Below, one piece after another: positions 17,033-25,699 of a DNA stretch of 33,322 nucleotides. Below the pieces are notes generated by a model that was not told where the DNA came from, did not search any database, and saw only the letters and a list, made by a program, of their open reading frames with translations. The position numbers were made by a program, and so were the translations under genes. The stretch is from Thermoclostridium caenicola (GTDB lineage Bacteria > Bacillota > Clostridia > DSM-8532). The stretch is taken from contig NZ_FQZP01000027.1 of assembly GCF_900142095.1 (NCBI RefSeq), forward strand, positions 1 through 33,322, written 5' to 3'. Positions within the stretch are counted from its first letter, which is position 1. The number at the start of each line of letters is the position of its first letter.

Positions 17033-17341
17033 TCAGGCATCAAGATCGACAAGCGCCTCAAGCTTGGACATCCTGAGAAGCCTTTGAATTTCAGGCTGTG
17101 GCTTTCTCAGCGTCACCTTGCCGCCGATGCTGGTTACCCTGTTCATCCGGCCCAATATCAGGCCTATTCCCGCGCTGTCCATGAACGTGACGCGCGACAG
17201 GTCCAGGATCATATTCTTCACCGGCTCCATCAGGAACTTGTTGTCGATCCTTTCCCGCACCCTGGATGCCGTGTGATGGTCAATCTCACCCTCTATCATC
17301 ACGACCAGGGAATCGCCTTCCCGCGAAAAGCTTACATCCAT
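17033..17341 (-). CDS. spoIIAA: Anti-anti-sigma factor SpoIIAA
   Basis: The 102-residue STAS-domain protein frees sigma F by binding SpoIIAB when unphosphorylated. The phosphorylation site is Ser56 in FMDSAGIG, and SpoIIE would be the phosphatase (not in this window). GAGGTG lies 5 bases ahead of the ATG. A candidate sigma-H promoter (17406-17432) begins about 65 bases upstream, which agrees with sigma-H control of this operon in known spore formers. A hairpin (TTCAGG, 5-base loop, CCTGAA) lies between promoter and ribosome site. Confidence 0.95.
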   Translation of the reverse strand: MDVSFSREGDSLVVMIEGEIDHHTASRVRERIDNKFLMEPVKNMILDLSRVTFMDSAGIGLILGRMNRVTSIGGKVTLRKPQPEIQRLLRMSKLEALVDLDA

Positions 17342-17345
17342 TCTA

Positions 17346-17504
17346 TCACCTCAGATTTTTCAGGTACTGCCTGAAGCAGCCCTTCGTCATTGCAATGAGT
17401 TTTTCATTCCGATACATCAGCCAAATTCCGTTATCGTGAACTGCTCCCGCAATGACCTTTGGAACGTGCCTAAAACGCATCCGGCCATAAAAAAACCGGT
17501 CCAT
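17346..17504 (-). CDS. Possible 52-residue ORF upstream of spoIIAA
   Basis: An ATG at 17504 opens a frame that reads MDRFFYGRMRFRHVPKVIAG and continues with VHDNGIWLMYRNEKLIAMTK to a C-terminal KNLR. It has a protein-like mix of aromatic, aliphatic and basic residues and ends inside the spoIIAA ribosome site, an arrangement that often means coupling. Against it: no good Shine-Dalgarno sequence (only GAAAAG), the candidate sigma-H promoter lies inside it, and a terminator-like stem lies just upstream. A second ATG at 17480 would give 44 residues. I do not recognise a family. Confidence 0.3.
   Translation of the reverse strand: MDRFFYGRMRFRHVPKVIAGAVHDNGIWLMYRNEKLIAMTKGCFRQYLKNLR
17406..17432 (-). 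promoter_or_regulatory. Candidate sigma-H promoter of the spoIIA operon
   Basis: On the minus strand AACGGAATT, 13 bases and GGAAT approximate the sigma-H pattern RWAGGAxxT, N12-14, HGAAT with two mismatches. It lies where the spoIIA promoter is expected, with a leader of about 55-60 bases. Confidence 0.5.
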
Positions 17505-17547
17505 CTTTTCAATTCGTTATTTCCCTTCTCCATCCTTCTTTTTGGGC

Positions 17548-17578
17548 AAAAGAAAACCCCGTTTTCCTCTCCGGGTTT
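17548..17578 (-). terminator. Probable terminator of whiA
   Basis: On the minus strand AAACCCG and CGGGGTTTT pair with one bulged G around a 10-base loop, followed by TTTTCTTTT. It lies about 45 bases past the whiA stop. Confidence 0.55.
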
Positions 17579-17623
17579 AACCCGTTTGCGGAAGCCGGGG
17601 AAGTTTGCTGCTCTATAAATACT

Positions 17624-18574
17624 TCATGACTTGTAATCGAAGCCCAGGGACTCGGCAATCTTTTCGATCTTTCTCAGGCGGTGATTGACACCCGATTTTG
17701 AAAGCGGCGGATTCAGCATCTTGCCCAGCTCCGTCAGGCTGACATCCGGATTCTCCAGCCTCAAAAGGGCTATTTGATAAAGTGGTTTTGGAAGGTTCTC
17801 AAGGCCTGAATGCTCCTTGATGTACCGGATGCTCTCGGTCTGCCTGAAAGAGGCGTCCACGGTCTTGCTCAGGTTTGCGGTCTCGCAATTGACAATGCGG
17901 TTGACCTGGTTGCGCATCTCCTTCATGATGCGGATGTTCTCCAGGTTCATCAGGGCGTTGTGAGCCCCGATCACATTCAAAAAATCCACGATCTCCTGGC
18001 CTTCCTTGAGGTATACCAGGAAATGGTTCTTGCGCATGATAAAACGGGGTTCCAGCCCGAACTCCTTCAGATAGTTCATGAATTCATCGGCCTGGACTTT
18101 GCTCCTGAAGGCAACCTCCAGGTGATAGGACTTGTCCGGATCGGAAATGGAACCATTGGCCAAAAAGCAGCCGCGCAGATAAGCCCGCTTGCAGCAGCGG
18201 TTTCGCGTCTTGAAATGATGATATACCATCTCACCCGAAGCCTGGTCGGCCAGAAGTCCGATGCCATCCAGCACCTTTCTTCCGCCCTCCTCCATAAGCC
18301 CCGAGAAATCCAGCCGGTAGACGGCATGGGCCTTGAAACGGCGTGTTTTGAGCATGGAAATCTTCGGCTCAAACCGGTATATCTCCTTGATAAGCGTGAA
18401 CAGGCGCCTGGACAGCGGAGCATTTTCCGTGGCAAGCAAAAGGCGCGGACCGTCCGGGGTATGGCGCAGGCTCAATCCTGCCCGGAGTATCCCGGCCAGT
18501 TCCGCCCTTCTGCAGCATTCCGCGCTTTCCTCTATATGGCTCAGCTCCATTTTGACTTCCAGCGAAAAAGACAA
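17624..18574 (-). CDS. whiA: WhiA, sporulation/cell-division-linked DNA-binding protein
   Basis: The 316-residue protein has an N-terminal LAGLIDADG-like fold (about 1-220, without nuclease activity in the family) and a C-terminal helix-turn-helix with SLTELGKMLNPPLSKSGVNHRLRK. In actinomycetes WhiA controls sporulation septation; in Bacillus it affects division and chromosome segregation. I use the TTG at 18574 because it gives the conserved start MSFSLEVKMEL; its only ribosome site, AAAGG, is 12 bases away. An ATG eight codons later with GGAAG 5 bases upstream is a rival. It follows yvcK by 33 bases, so murB-rapZ-yvcK-whiA is one operon. Confidence 0.95.
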   Translation of the reverse strand: MSFSLEVKMELSHIEESAECCRRAELAGILRAGLSLRHTPDGPRLLLATENAPLSRRLFTLIKEIYRFEPKISMLKTRRFKAHAVYRLDFSGLMEEGGRKVLDGIGLLADQASGEMVYHHFKTRNRCCKRAYLRGCFLANGSISDPDKSYHLEVAFRSKVQADEFMNYLKEFGLEPRFIMRKNHFLVYLKEGQEIVDFLNVIGAHNALMNLENIRIMKEMRNQVNRIVNCETANLSKTVDASFRQTESIRYIKEHSGLENLPKPLYQIALLRLENPDVSLTELGKMLNPPLSKSGVNHRLRKIEKIAESLGFDYKS

Positions 18575-18607
18575 GGATCACTCACGCCTTTCATCCCACC
18601 AACGGGT

Positions 18608-19870
18608 TCACTTGTCCTTAAAGGTTTCCAGGATCGCGCACGCCAGCTTGTCGGGATCGTGTCTCACATAGTTCTTATGAGCTCCAACAAGGTCCCTTTC
18701 GATCACCTTCACGCCCATGCGGCGGACTCTGGCAGCGTCCAGTTCAACAGGCCCCGCTCCGTCTTCCCTGTATTTTTTCAGCATGTCAGGCGGAATCGGC
18801 CCGTTATTGACCAGGCAGTAATCGATGATGGGACAGCCCGCGTGCTTATTCAGGGCTTCGATGTGATCGCCCACTGTATAGTTCTCAGTCTCACCCGGCT
18901 GGGTCATCACATTGCAGACATAAACCTTCACGGCCCTGGCCCGGCTGATGGCCTGGGGAACCTGGTTCACCAGAAGGTTCGGAATAATGCTTGTATACAG
19001 GCTTCCGGGGCCTAACACGATGATATCGGCCTTCGCGATGGCATCAAGCACCTGTTCCAGCGGCTGCACCAGTTCCTTGTCGAAACAGACCTTATCAATG
19101 GGCCCGGGATGGAAGAGATGGTGGGAACCGATGCGGGATTCTCCCCTGATCACTGTGCCGTCCTTCAGGATGGCCACCAGGTTCACATTCTCCTGCGTAA
19201 CCGGGTAGATCCTTCCGGTTACGGCCAGGACCTCGCTCATGTGGGTAACTGCCTGCACGAAATTGTTGCCCGATATACCGCACATGGCGGCAAGAAACAG
19301 GTTGCCAAAGGACTGTCCCTTCAGGCGCCCCTCCGGGAAGCGATAGTTCAAAAGTTTTTCCAGCACGGGCTCGGTTTCTGCCAGAGCCAGCATGCAGTTT
19401 CTGATATCCCCTGGCGGGAGCATACCCAGATCATCGCGCAACATGCCCGAGCCGCCGCCGTCATCGGCCACGGTGATGACGGCGGTGATATTGCTGGTAT
19501 AGTTCTTAAGCCCTCTGAGCATGGTGGAAATGCCCGTGCCGCCGCCGATGACCACGACCTTTGGACCCGAGGACAGGATCTTCCGCTTGTAGAGGGTATC
19601 CCCGATATCCTTTACATGGTTGAGCTTTCGGTGCATACCCTGGGAATAGACATTCACAACTTTGACAAATATCCTGTCCAGGCAGATGAAGATGCAGTAC
19701 AGTCCCACAAGCCCCATGAGAATGGCAATGCTCAGCTGTATGTAGCCAATGACAACATCCTTGAGCAGCACAAGCAGGGCACAGGCCATGAGAAGGACAC
19801 CTGCGATGCCGCTGACGAGATAGCGCTTGAAGCGCAATCCCAGATAAATCCACCTGAATATTCTTTTCAT
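18608..19870 (-). CDS. yvcK: YvcK/GlmR-type UDP-GlcNAc-binding regulator with two membrane helices
   Basis: The 420-residue protein has a C-terminal CofD/YvcK domain with the P-loop-like VVVIGGGTGISTML, then VADDGGGSGMLR and PPGDIRNCMLAL. YvcK proteins bind UDP-GlcNAc and tune wall-precursor synthesis and gluconeogenic growth. Unlike the short Bacillus protein, it carries about 95 extra N-terminal residues with two predicted membrane helices (near 18-35 and 42-62), so it should sit at the membrane, as in many clostridial and actinobacterial relatives. I use the ATG at 19870, one base after the rapZ stop; the longer open frame to 19963 only overlaps rapZ. Between rapZ and whiA, the usual order. 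Confidence 0.94.
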   Translation of the reverse strand: MKRIFRWIYLGLRFKRYLVSGIAGVLLMACALLVLLKDVVIGYIQLSIAILMGLVGLYCIFICLDRIFVKVVNVYSQGMHRKLNHVKDIGDTLYKRKILSSGPKVVVIGGGTGISTMLRGLKNYTSNITAVITVADDGGGSGMLRDDLGMLPPGDIRNCMLALAETEPVLEKLLNYRFPEGRLKGQSFGNLFLAAMCGISGNNFVQAVTHMSEVLAVTGRIYPVTQENVNLVAILKDGTVIRGESRIGSHHLFHPGPIDKVCFDKELVQPLEQVLDAIAKADIIVLGPGSLYTSIIPNLLVNQVPQAISRARAVKVYVCNVMTQPGETENYTVGDHIEALNKHAGCPIIDYCLVNNGPIPPDMLKKYREDGAGPVELDAARVRRMGVKVIERDLVGAHKNYVRHDPDKLACAILETFKDK

Positions 19871-19871
19871 A

Positions 19872-20741
19872 TCATCCACCCTGATCCCCTTTATCGATAT
19901 CCCTGTGCTGGGTGACCACACTGCTTCCCTTGTCCTTCTGCAATTCCGCCAAACGGTTGGCAACAGCCACCGATCTGTGCCTTCCGCCTGTGCATCCGAT
20001 ACCGATCACAAGCTGCGTTTTCCCTTCCTTCACATAGTAGGGGATCAGAAAAGTGATCATCTCGTTGAGTTTGGTCAGGAACTTCCTGCTTTCGGGGAAG
20101 GACAGCACATAATCGCTCACATCCGGATCCAGGCCGGATTTGGGTTTAAGTTCGGGCACATAGTACGGGTTCGGGATGAACCGTACATCAAAAACCAGGT
20201 CACAGTCCATGGGAATGCCGTGCTTGAAGCCAAAGGAAACGATATGGACAATAAGCCCCTTGAACGTCCTGCCCTCCACAAAGAGCCGGGTTATCTCCTC
20301 CTTGAGCTGGCGGGGCGTGAGGCTTGATGTGTCAATGATATAGTCGGCCCTGTCCTTGACGGCCTGCAGAATGCGCCGCTCCTCTTCTATCCCTTCGGCA
20401 ATGCGTCCGTCGGGCGAAAGGGGATGCTGACGCCGTGTCTCCTTGAAGCGCTTGACCAAAACCGCATCGGTGGCATCCAGGAAAAGGATCTTATAGGCGA
20501 TCCCGATTTCCTGGAGCTGCTGCAGGGCGGGAAACAGGTCCAAAAACATGGTGCCGCCGCGTATATCCACGATCAGAGCAATTTTATCTACGGGATTCTT
20601 GCTTTGCAGAATCACCTCGGTAAATTTCGGAATCAGTGAGGGCGGGAGGTTGTCTACGCAAAAATAGCCGATATCCTCAAAATACTTGACGCACAAACTC
20701 TTTCCCGCACCCGACATGCCTGTTATGATCAAAAGATTCAT
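19872..20741 (-). CDS. rapZ: RapZ (YvcJ) nucleotide-binding adaptor
   Basis: The 289-residue protein has a P-loop near its start (GMSGAGKS, 8-15) and the C-terminal signature GCTGGRHRSVAVA. In E. coli RapZ steers decay of a small RNA that controls glmS; in Bacillota the homologue YvcJ hydrolyses nucleotides and affects competence, with the RNA role unproven. Its ATG overlaps the murB stop by four bases (ATGA), with GGAGG just ahead, and it ends one base before yvcK. The tight spacing argues for coordinated control of amino-sugar and wall-precursor supply. Confidence 0.95.
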   Translation of the reverse strand: MNLLIITGMSGAGKSLCVKYFEDIGYFCVDNLPPSLIPKFTEVILQSKNPVDKIALIVDIRGGTMFLDLFPALQQLQEIGIAYKILFLDATDAVLVKRFKETRRQHPLSPDGRIAEGIEEERRILQAVKDRADYIIDTSSLTPRQLKEEITRLFVEGRTFKGLIVHIVSFGFKHGIPMDCDLVFDVRFIPNPYYVPELKPKSGLDPDVSDYVLSFPESRKFLTKLNEMITFLIPYYVKEGKTQLVIGIGCTGGRHRSVAVANRLAELQKDKGSSVVTQHRDIDKGDQGG

Positions 20742-21655
20742 AGGTCTCCTCCGATGATCCTGACCTCCGGTTCGAGCAGGACCCCTGTTTTTTCGTAAAC
20801 GGTTTTTCTGACCAGTTTTATCAGATCAAGTACATCCTGGCTGGTGGCGTTGCCCAGGTTCACGATGAAACCGCAATGCTTGTCGGATACCTGGGCGCCC
20901 CCAATGGTATGTCCCTTGAGTCCGCATTCCTGTATGAGCTGCCCGGCATAAAAGCCCTCAGGCCTTTTGAAAACACTTCCTGCACTGGGAAGGTTCAGCG
21001 GTTGCTTTTCCCGTCTCCTGCTGTTGAAATCGGCCATTCGGTTCCGGATCTCCATCTGTTCGCCCGGTCGCAGAACCATGGTCGTTTCCAGGACAACCAG
21101 GGCGTCGGTCTGTATCCTGCTTTTCCTGTAACCAAACCCATGTTCTTGGTCCTTAAGCCGGAGCAGTTTGCCCTGTTCATCCACGCACAGCGTTTCTTTC
21201 ACCACCTGGCTCATCTCGCCGCCATAGGCTCCCGCGTTCATGGTAACCGCTCCGCCTATGGTGCCCGGAATTCCTGAGGCAAACTCCAGGCCTTCGAGGC
21301 TCGCTTCCATGGCCCTGGCCGAAACCGCGGCCAGGGAGGCTCCGGCCTGCGCCGTGATTTGATTGCCCTCAAGGGTAATCCGGGATATCTTGTTGCCAAT
21401 CCGGATGACAACGCCATCGTATCCGCTGTCCGGGAAAAGCAGGTTGGTGCCGTTCCCCATGATGTAGTGGGTTATGCTTTTGTCCCTCAGATATTGAAGG
21501 AGTTCAAGGACTTTTTCGATGGTATCGGGTTCCGCAAAAAAACGGGCCGGCCCGCCTGTTCGGATGGATGTGTATGCTTTCATGGGCACATTCCGAGCAA
21601 CATGGGCCTCGCCCAGTATGGAAACCAAATCCCTGAAGACTGCATTTTCGTGCAA
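20738..21655 (-). CDS. murB: UDP-N-acetylenolpyruvoylglucosamine reductase
   Basis: The 305-residue flavoenzyme reduces UDP-GlcNAc-enolpyruvate to UDP-MurNAc in peptidoglycan synthesis. The FAD domain shows GNGTNLLF and SGIPGTIGGAVTMNAGAYGGE. Catalytic candidates are Ser in GSVFKRP, Arg in GYRKSR and Glu in LEPEVRIIG. The length fits the shorter type II enzymes. The start is TTG at 21655 (an in-frame stop lies three codons upstream), with AGGAG 10 bases ahead. It leads murB-rapZ-yvcK-whiA. The 220 bases before it contain TATAAT near 21810 but no matching -35 and no other gene. Confidence 0.96.
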   Translation of the reverse strand: MHENAVFRDLVSILGEAHVARNVPMKAYTSIRTGGPARFFAEPDTIEKVLELLQYLRDKSITHYIMGNGTNLLFPDSGYDGVVIRIGNKISRITLEGNQITAQAGASLAAVSARAMEASLEGLEFASGIPGTIGGAVTMNAGAYGGEMSQVVKETLCVDEQGKLLRLKDQEHGFGYRKSRIQTDALVVLETTMVLRPGEQMEIRNRMADFNSRRREKQPLNLPSAGSVFKRPEGFYAGQLIQECGLKGHTIGGAQVSDKHCGFIVNLGNATSQDVLDLIKLVRKTVYEKTGVLLEPEVRIIGGDL

Positions 21656-21876
21656 AATTGTTCAACTCCTGAGACTACGAGTTAATTCCAAACCTTACAG
21701 CCTGCCCCGGATAGCATACATGCAGTGTGAAGATGATCCTGGAAGCCCAGCCGTGCATGTTCCCGTCAGCAGGCCTGACAACCGGGTTAAACCCCGCTTT
21801 TGGTCCAATGTATTATATATTCATGCCCATTGGTTTATATTTCATGATTTTTACAGGCGGCAGGCCCCCGCCCGCA

Positions 21877-22818
21877 TTATTCACGGTTTTTGTTGATGTC
21901 CTCCGTGATCCTCCGGGTAAAGGTTTCTGCGGCGTTGTATCCCATCTTTCTCTGCCTGTGATTCATGGCAGCAACTTCTATGATGATGGCCAGGTTTCTC
22001 CCGGGTCTTACCGGTATGGTCAGGGACGGAACCTTGATGCCCAGGATTTCAGTATACTGTTCGTCCACGCCCAGACGCTCATAATGCTTCTGGGGATTCC
22101 AGAGCTCCATTTTGACCACCAGGTTGATGCTTTCGGTCATCTTGACCGAGCCGACGCCATACAGGTACTTCACGTCCAGGATACCGATACCGCGTATCTC
22201 CACAAAGTGCCTGATCACTTCAGGCGCTGTTCCAACCAGCGTCTTGCTGGAAACGCGGCGTATCTCCACCAGGTCGTCGGCAACCAGGCGGTGTCCTCTT
22301 TTCACAAGCTCCAGGGCGGTTTCGCTCTTGCCCACACCGCTCTCGCCCAGTATCAGGATACCTTCGCCATACACCTCCACCAGTTCTCCGTGCATGGTTT
22401 CCATGGGAGCAAGCTCCACGTTCAGGAAGGCAATGAGATTGCCCACAAAACGGGAGGTCACCTCGGGCGTGCGCAAAAGGGGTATCCTGCATTTCCGGGC
22501 CACCTCAACCATTTCCGGGAAAGGCTCCATGCCCCTGGCGATGATGACGCAGGGAATCCCTCTTGAGAATAGCTCGTACAGGCTTTTGTAGCGCTGCTGG
22601 GACGACATCTTCTCCAGGAAGGTCATTTCAACCTTTCCTATTACCTGGACCCGCTCGTTGCCAAAGTACTCAAAGAAGCCGTCAAGCTGCAATCCGGGCC
22701 TGTTGATATCGGTTGAAGTGACCAGGATGTTGTCAAACTCCGGGGCATACACCAGCTTTTCCAGCATGAACTCCTTGACAATCTTACCGAGCCTGACGCT
22801 CTGCGTTCCGTTGCTCAT
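21877..22818 (-). CDS. hprK: HPr kinase/phosphorylase
   Basis: The 313-residue sensor enzyme phosphorylates HPr on Ser46 and removes the phosphate, driving carbon catabolite repression in Bacillota. The Walker A loop is GESGVGKS (158-165), followed by LVADD, and the family signature [15 protein letters not shown] is intact. The N-terminal domain (1-130) is of normal size. I use the ATG at 22818 ([14 protein letters not shown]), which overlaps the thrC stop by four bases (ATGA) and has GGAGG 10 bases upstream; the open frame to 22866 merely runs into thrC. A GC-rich hairpin follows the stop codon but lacks a T-run. Confidence 0.96.
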   Translation of the reverse strand: MSNGTQSVRLGKIVKEFMLEKLVYAPEFDNILVTSTDINRPGLQLDGFFEYFGNERVQVIGKVEMTFLEKMSSQQRYKSLYELFSRGIPCVIIARGMEPFPEMVEVARKCRIPLLRTPEVTSRFVGNLIAFLNVELAPMETMHGELVEVYGEGILILGESGVGKSETALELVKRGHRLVADDLVEIRRVSSKTLVGTAPEVIRHFVEIRGIGILDVKYLYGVGSVKMTESINLVVKMELWNPQKHYERLGVDEQYTEILGIKVPSLTIPVRPGRNLAIIIEVAAMNHRQRKMGYNAAETFTRRITEDINKNRE

Positions 22819-24308
22819 AAACCCAGTGCCTCCATCACGACATCCTTCATCTGATCCTTCCTGCATACCCGATTGTGGCGAACAGGCTTGCTCTCAAGGT
22901 CCTTAAGCCCGTCGGGAACCGGTAGTCCGGTTTTCTCCGAAAGCTTTTTCAGCAGCACAAACTCATCGTCGTTGCAGTCCATGGACAGGGCTTTGCAGAC
23001 GCTGGCGTTGAACTTGAACGGGCTTGCGGTGGATACCATGACTGTCGGTGTCAGATCCCCGGTTGTGATCACATATTTGTCGTATACATCAATGCCCACG
23101 GCGGTGTGGGTATCGCAGACATAGCCATAATCACGGTATACGCATTCTATGGTTTTCAGGGTTTCCTCCTGGTTCGACCATCCTCCCCAGAAATGCTCGT
23201 TGAGCAGGCGGTGAACCGCGGGGCCCACATCGTAGCAGCCTTCATTCCTCAATTGCGCCATCCAGCGGGAGACCCTTTCCGCATCCCTTCCAGAGAGTTC
23301 ATAGATTAGTCTTTCCAGATTGCTGGATATTAATATGTCCATGGACGGGGAAACCGTGCGTACGAAATCCCTTCTCCGGTCATAGACGCCGGTATGTATG
23401 AAATCGGTGAGCACCTTGTTGTCGTTGGATGCACAGATCATCCTGTTCACGGGAAGACCCATCTTCATGGCATAGTAGCCTGCCAGGATGTTGCCGAAAT
23501 TGCCCGTGGGAACAACAAAGTTAATTTTTTCGCCGAAGGTGATGCGGCCCTGCTTCACCATATCGGCATAGGCGGAGAAATAGTAGACGATTTGGGGAAC
23601 CAACCTTCCCCAGTTGATGGAGTTGGCCGAAGAAAACTTCAGTCCCTTCTCCTTCATTTTGGCAAGAACGGTCTCGTCGGTAAAGATTTGCTTTACGCCG
23701 GTCTGGGTATCGTCGAAATTCCCTTCCACCCCGAATACCAGGACGTTATTGCCTTCCTGGGTCACCATCTGGCGCTTCTGAACCTCGCTGACACCGTTTT
23801 CCGGATAGAAAACGATGATCCGGGTGCCTTCCACATCGGCGAATCCCTCAAGGGCCGCCTTGCCCGTATCCCCCGACGTGGCAACCAGGATGACAATCTC
23901 GTCCTTCTCTCCCGTCTTCCGCATGGCTTTTACGAGGAAATGGGGCAGGATCTGGAGAGCCATATCCTTGAAAGCGCATGTAGGACCGCGCCAGAGTTCC
24001 AGAATGTTGAGGCTGTCGTTGAGCAGAGCAACCGGAGCAATATCTTCACTGGAAAACTTCCTGGTGTTATATGCCTTGTCCACGCAATCAGAGAGCTCGT
24101 CCGGGGTAAAATCGTCCAGGTAGCCCTTCAGGATGAATTTAGCCCGCTCCTGATAGCTCATAGGGATCAGGGCCTGGATTTCCTCGGGAGAAATCTTCAC
24201 ATATTCCCTGGGAACATAAAGGCCGCCGTCGGCAGCAATTCCTCTTTTTATGGCCTCGGCAGAGGTTATGGCTTCCCCTCCGCCTCTCGTGCTTTCATAC
24301 AGCATCAT
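22815..24308 (-). CDS. thrC: Threonine synthase
   Basis: The 497-residue PLP enzyme converts O-phosphohomoserine to threonine. The Schiff-base lysine is Lys114 in [12 protein letters not shown], and the phosphate-binding [14 protein letters not shown] and the later [14 protein letters not shown] are typical. Its length and N-terminal YESTRGGG place it in the long thrC class shared with enteric bacteria and yeast. I use the ATG at 24308 with GGGAG 9 bases upstream; a GTG two codons earlier and an ATG one codon later are alternatives. It is first in a unit with hprK, an unusual partner; hprK is translated by overlap with its stop. A promoter lies at 24356-24384. Confidence 0.95.
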   Translation of the reverse strand: MMLYESTRGGGEAITSAEAIKRGIAADGGLYVPREYVKISPEEIQALIPMSYQERAKFILKGYLDDFTPDELSDCVDKAYNTRKFSSEDIAPVALLNDSLNILELWRGPTCAFKDMALQILPHFLVKAMRKTGEKDEIVILVATSGDTGKAALEGFADVEGTRIIVFYPENGVSEVQKRQMVTQEGNNVLVFGVEGNFDDTQTGVKQIFTDETVLAKMKEKGLKFSSANSINWGRLVPQIVYYFSAYADMVKQGRITFGEKINFVVPTGNFGNILAGYYAMKMGLPVNRMICASNDNKVLTDFIHTGVYDRRRDFVRTVSPSMDILISSNLERLIYELSGRDAERVSRWMAQLRNEGCYDVGPAVHRLLNEHFWGGWSNQEETLKTIECVYRDYGYVCDTHTAVGIDVYDKYVITTGDLTPTVMVSTASPFKFNASVCKALSMDCNDDEFVLLKKLSEKTGLPVPDGLKDLESKPVRHNRVCRKDQMKDVVMEALGL

Positions 24309-24355
24309 TTGCACTCACTCCCGGAAGCATAATTCAGCAAGAAACTGACAGCATA

Positions 24356-24384
24356 ATCATAATATAAAGGCACGTAAAAAGCAA
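24356..24384 (-). promoter_or_regulatory. Sigma-A-type promoter of thrC-hprK
   Basis: TTGCTT and TATGAT are 17 bases apart on the minus strand, about 45 bases ahead of the thrC start codon. An overlapping alternative, TTTACG and TATGCT, also has 17-base spacing. Confidence 0.55.
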
Positions 24385-24472
24385 TGAATCCGTGCACGCA
24401 GCCTGTCCGTGCGCGTTCATTAATTATTAATAAATTGTTAACCTGAATGTAATATTAAGCAATAATCTTCCA

Positions 24473-24481
24473 TGGTATAAT
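24473..24481 (+). promoter_or_regulatory. Extended -10 promoter, likely start of the glycosylation cluster
   Basis: TGGTATAAT matches an extended -10 element (TGnTATAAT); the -35 region is poor but AT-rich. It would give a leader of about 270 bases before the DUF4380 gene. Confidence 0.5.
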
Positions 24482-24758
24482 AAGGTTGAAGTTATTTATT
24501 CCTCCTTTTATATATTCGAATGAGTTGATATCATCTGACATCAGATTGGGCACCGGAATGAATGGTATTATATTTATAGGTAAATCCGTTACAGGTGCTT
24601 TTTTTTTCGCCTTTTTTGGTTTAGAATGGTGTTGGCTTTTTAGAAGCCGTATTTTTATGGCATCTTCCCCGCCTGGCCAATCGGCGTTGGTGCGCGGCAG
24701 GACAAGCAGTTCAGCTGTTCCATTTGGCATCTGAACAGGATAAAAGGAGGATGTATGC
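24482..24758 (+). other. Long leader region ahead of the glycosylation cluster
   Basis: No convincing gene on either strand. It contains a perfect 6-bp inverted repeat ATCTGA-CA-TCAGAT (24533-24546), a stem GCACC (24550-24554) with GGTGC (24594-24598) that runs directly into nine T (24599-24607), and a second stem GGCTT (24634-24638) with AAGCC (24644-24648) followed by a T5 run. The first is terminator-like and could be an attenuator. Confidence 0.35.
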
Positions 24759-25685
24759 ATGATGGGAAAAGTCATCGTCAAAAAGGTCCCGTATATGGGA
24801 TGGCAAAACTGTATCAGCCTTTCCAACGGCTCAATCGAACTGATTGCAGTGACCGATGTCGGTCCCAGAATCATACGCTTTGGTTTTGTCGGTCAGCCCA
24901 ATATCTTTTATGAGATCGAAGATGAGGTGGGGACATCAGGCAGCGATGACTACAGGCTTTACGGCGGCCATCGGCTTTGGCACAGCCCTGAAAGCATGCC
25001 CAGAACCTATGTACCCGACAACTCTCCCGTCCAGTGGGAAGAGATCGAGAACGGCATTATCCTGCGCCAGGAGATCGAGCACTGGACTCATATCCGCAAG
25101 GAACTCATCATCCGCCTTTCCTCCGATACCAACGAAGTCTGCGTCAGGCATCGCCTGACCAATACCGGCGCCTGGCCTGTGGAACTGGCTCCCTGGGCGA
25201 TCAGCATGATGGCTCCGGGCGGCACGGCCTATCTGCGCAGAAACCTGAAGGATACCGGTCTTGCGCCCAGCCAGTCCCTGGCTTTATGGCCCTATACCAG
25301 GCTGGATGATCCGAGGGTTGTCTGGGGCCGGAAATATTTCAGGATCAGGCAGGACCCGGCTGTTGCCCATCCTTTCAAAATTGGCATGCCCAATTCTTCC
25401 GGGTGGGTGGCATATCTGAACTTCGACACCCTCTTCATCAAGCGCTACATCCATCACGAAGAAGCCCGCTATCCGGACTTTGGCTCTTCCTGCGAGATCT
25501 ACGCTAATCAGAACACCCTGGAACTGGGAACCCTTGGCCCGCTCACCATGCTCAATCCGGGTTCCTCCTGCGATCATACGGAGGACTGGAGCCTGCATGC
25601 CAACGTCCTGGAATCGGTCAGCGAAAAGGAAATCGAAAGCAAAATCCTGCCTCTCATCGGCGGAGAGGTAGCCAAAAACCCATAA
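24759..25685 (+). CDS. DUF4380 protein, aldose-epimerase-like fold
   Basis: The 308-residue soluble protein has the features of DUF4380 / galactose-mutarotase-like proteins: an N-terminal SIELIAVTDVGPRIIRFGF, then YGGHRLWHSPE, with mostly beta-sandwich-like sequence and conserved aromatic and histidine residues that usually line a sugar site. No signal peptide is seen. It may bind or epimerise a sugar used by the following glycosyltransferases, which is inference from context. AAAGGAGG lies 8 bases ahead of the ATG (a second ATG follows directly). It opens a six-gene plus-strand unit and ends 14 bases before the next coding frame. Confidence 0.8.
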   Translation: MMGKVIVKKVPYMGWQNCISLSNGSIELIAVTDVGPRIIRFGFVGQPNIFYEIEDEVGTSGSDDYRLYGGHRLWHSPESMPRTYVPDNSPVQWEEIENGIILRQEIEHWTHIRKELIIRLSSDTNEVCVRHRLTNTGAWPVELAPWAISMMAPGGTAYLRRNLKDTGLAPSQSLALWPYTRLDDPRVVWGRKYFRIRQDPAVAHPFKIGMPNSSGWVAYLNFDTLFIKRYIHHEEARYPDFGSSCEIYANQNTLELGTLGPLTMLNPGSSCDHTEDWSLHANVLESVSEKEIESKILPLIGGEVAKNP

Positions 25686-25699
25686 AGGAGGAAATTCTT

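Noticed and set aside
17810-19015. 401-residue plus-strand frame over whiA and yvcK
   Set aside because: Antisense to two clear genes; no ribosome site and no domain pattern.
24486-24734. 82-residue plus-strand frame in the leader of the DUF4380 gene
   Set aside because: TTG start with no ribosome site, and its Phe-rich part comes from T-runs; better explained as leader RNA.
24455-24874. 139-residue minus-strand frame between thrC and the DUF4380 gene
   Set aside because: It overlaps the start of the DUF4380 gene and has no ribosome site at any internal ATG; its Lys-rich part is just the complement of a T-run.
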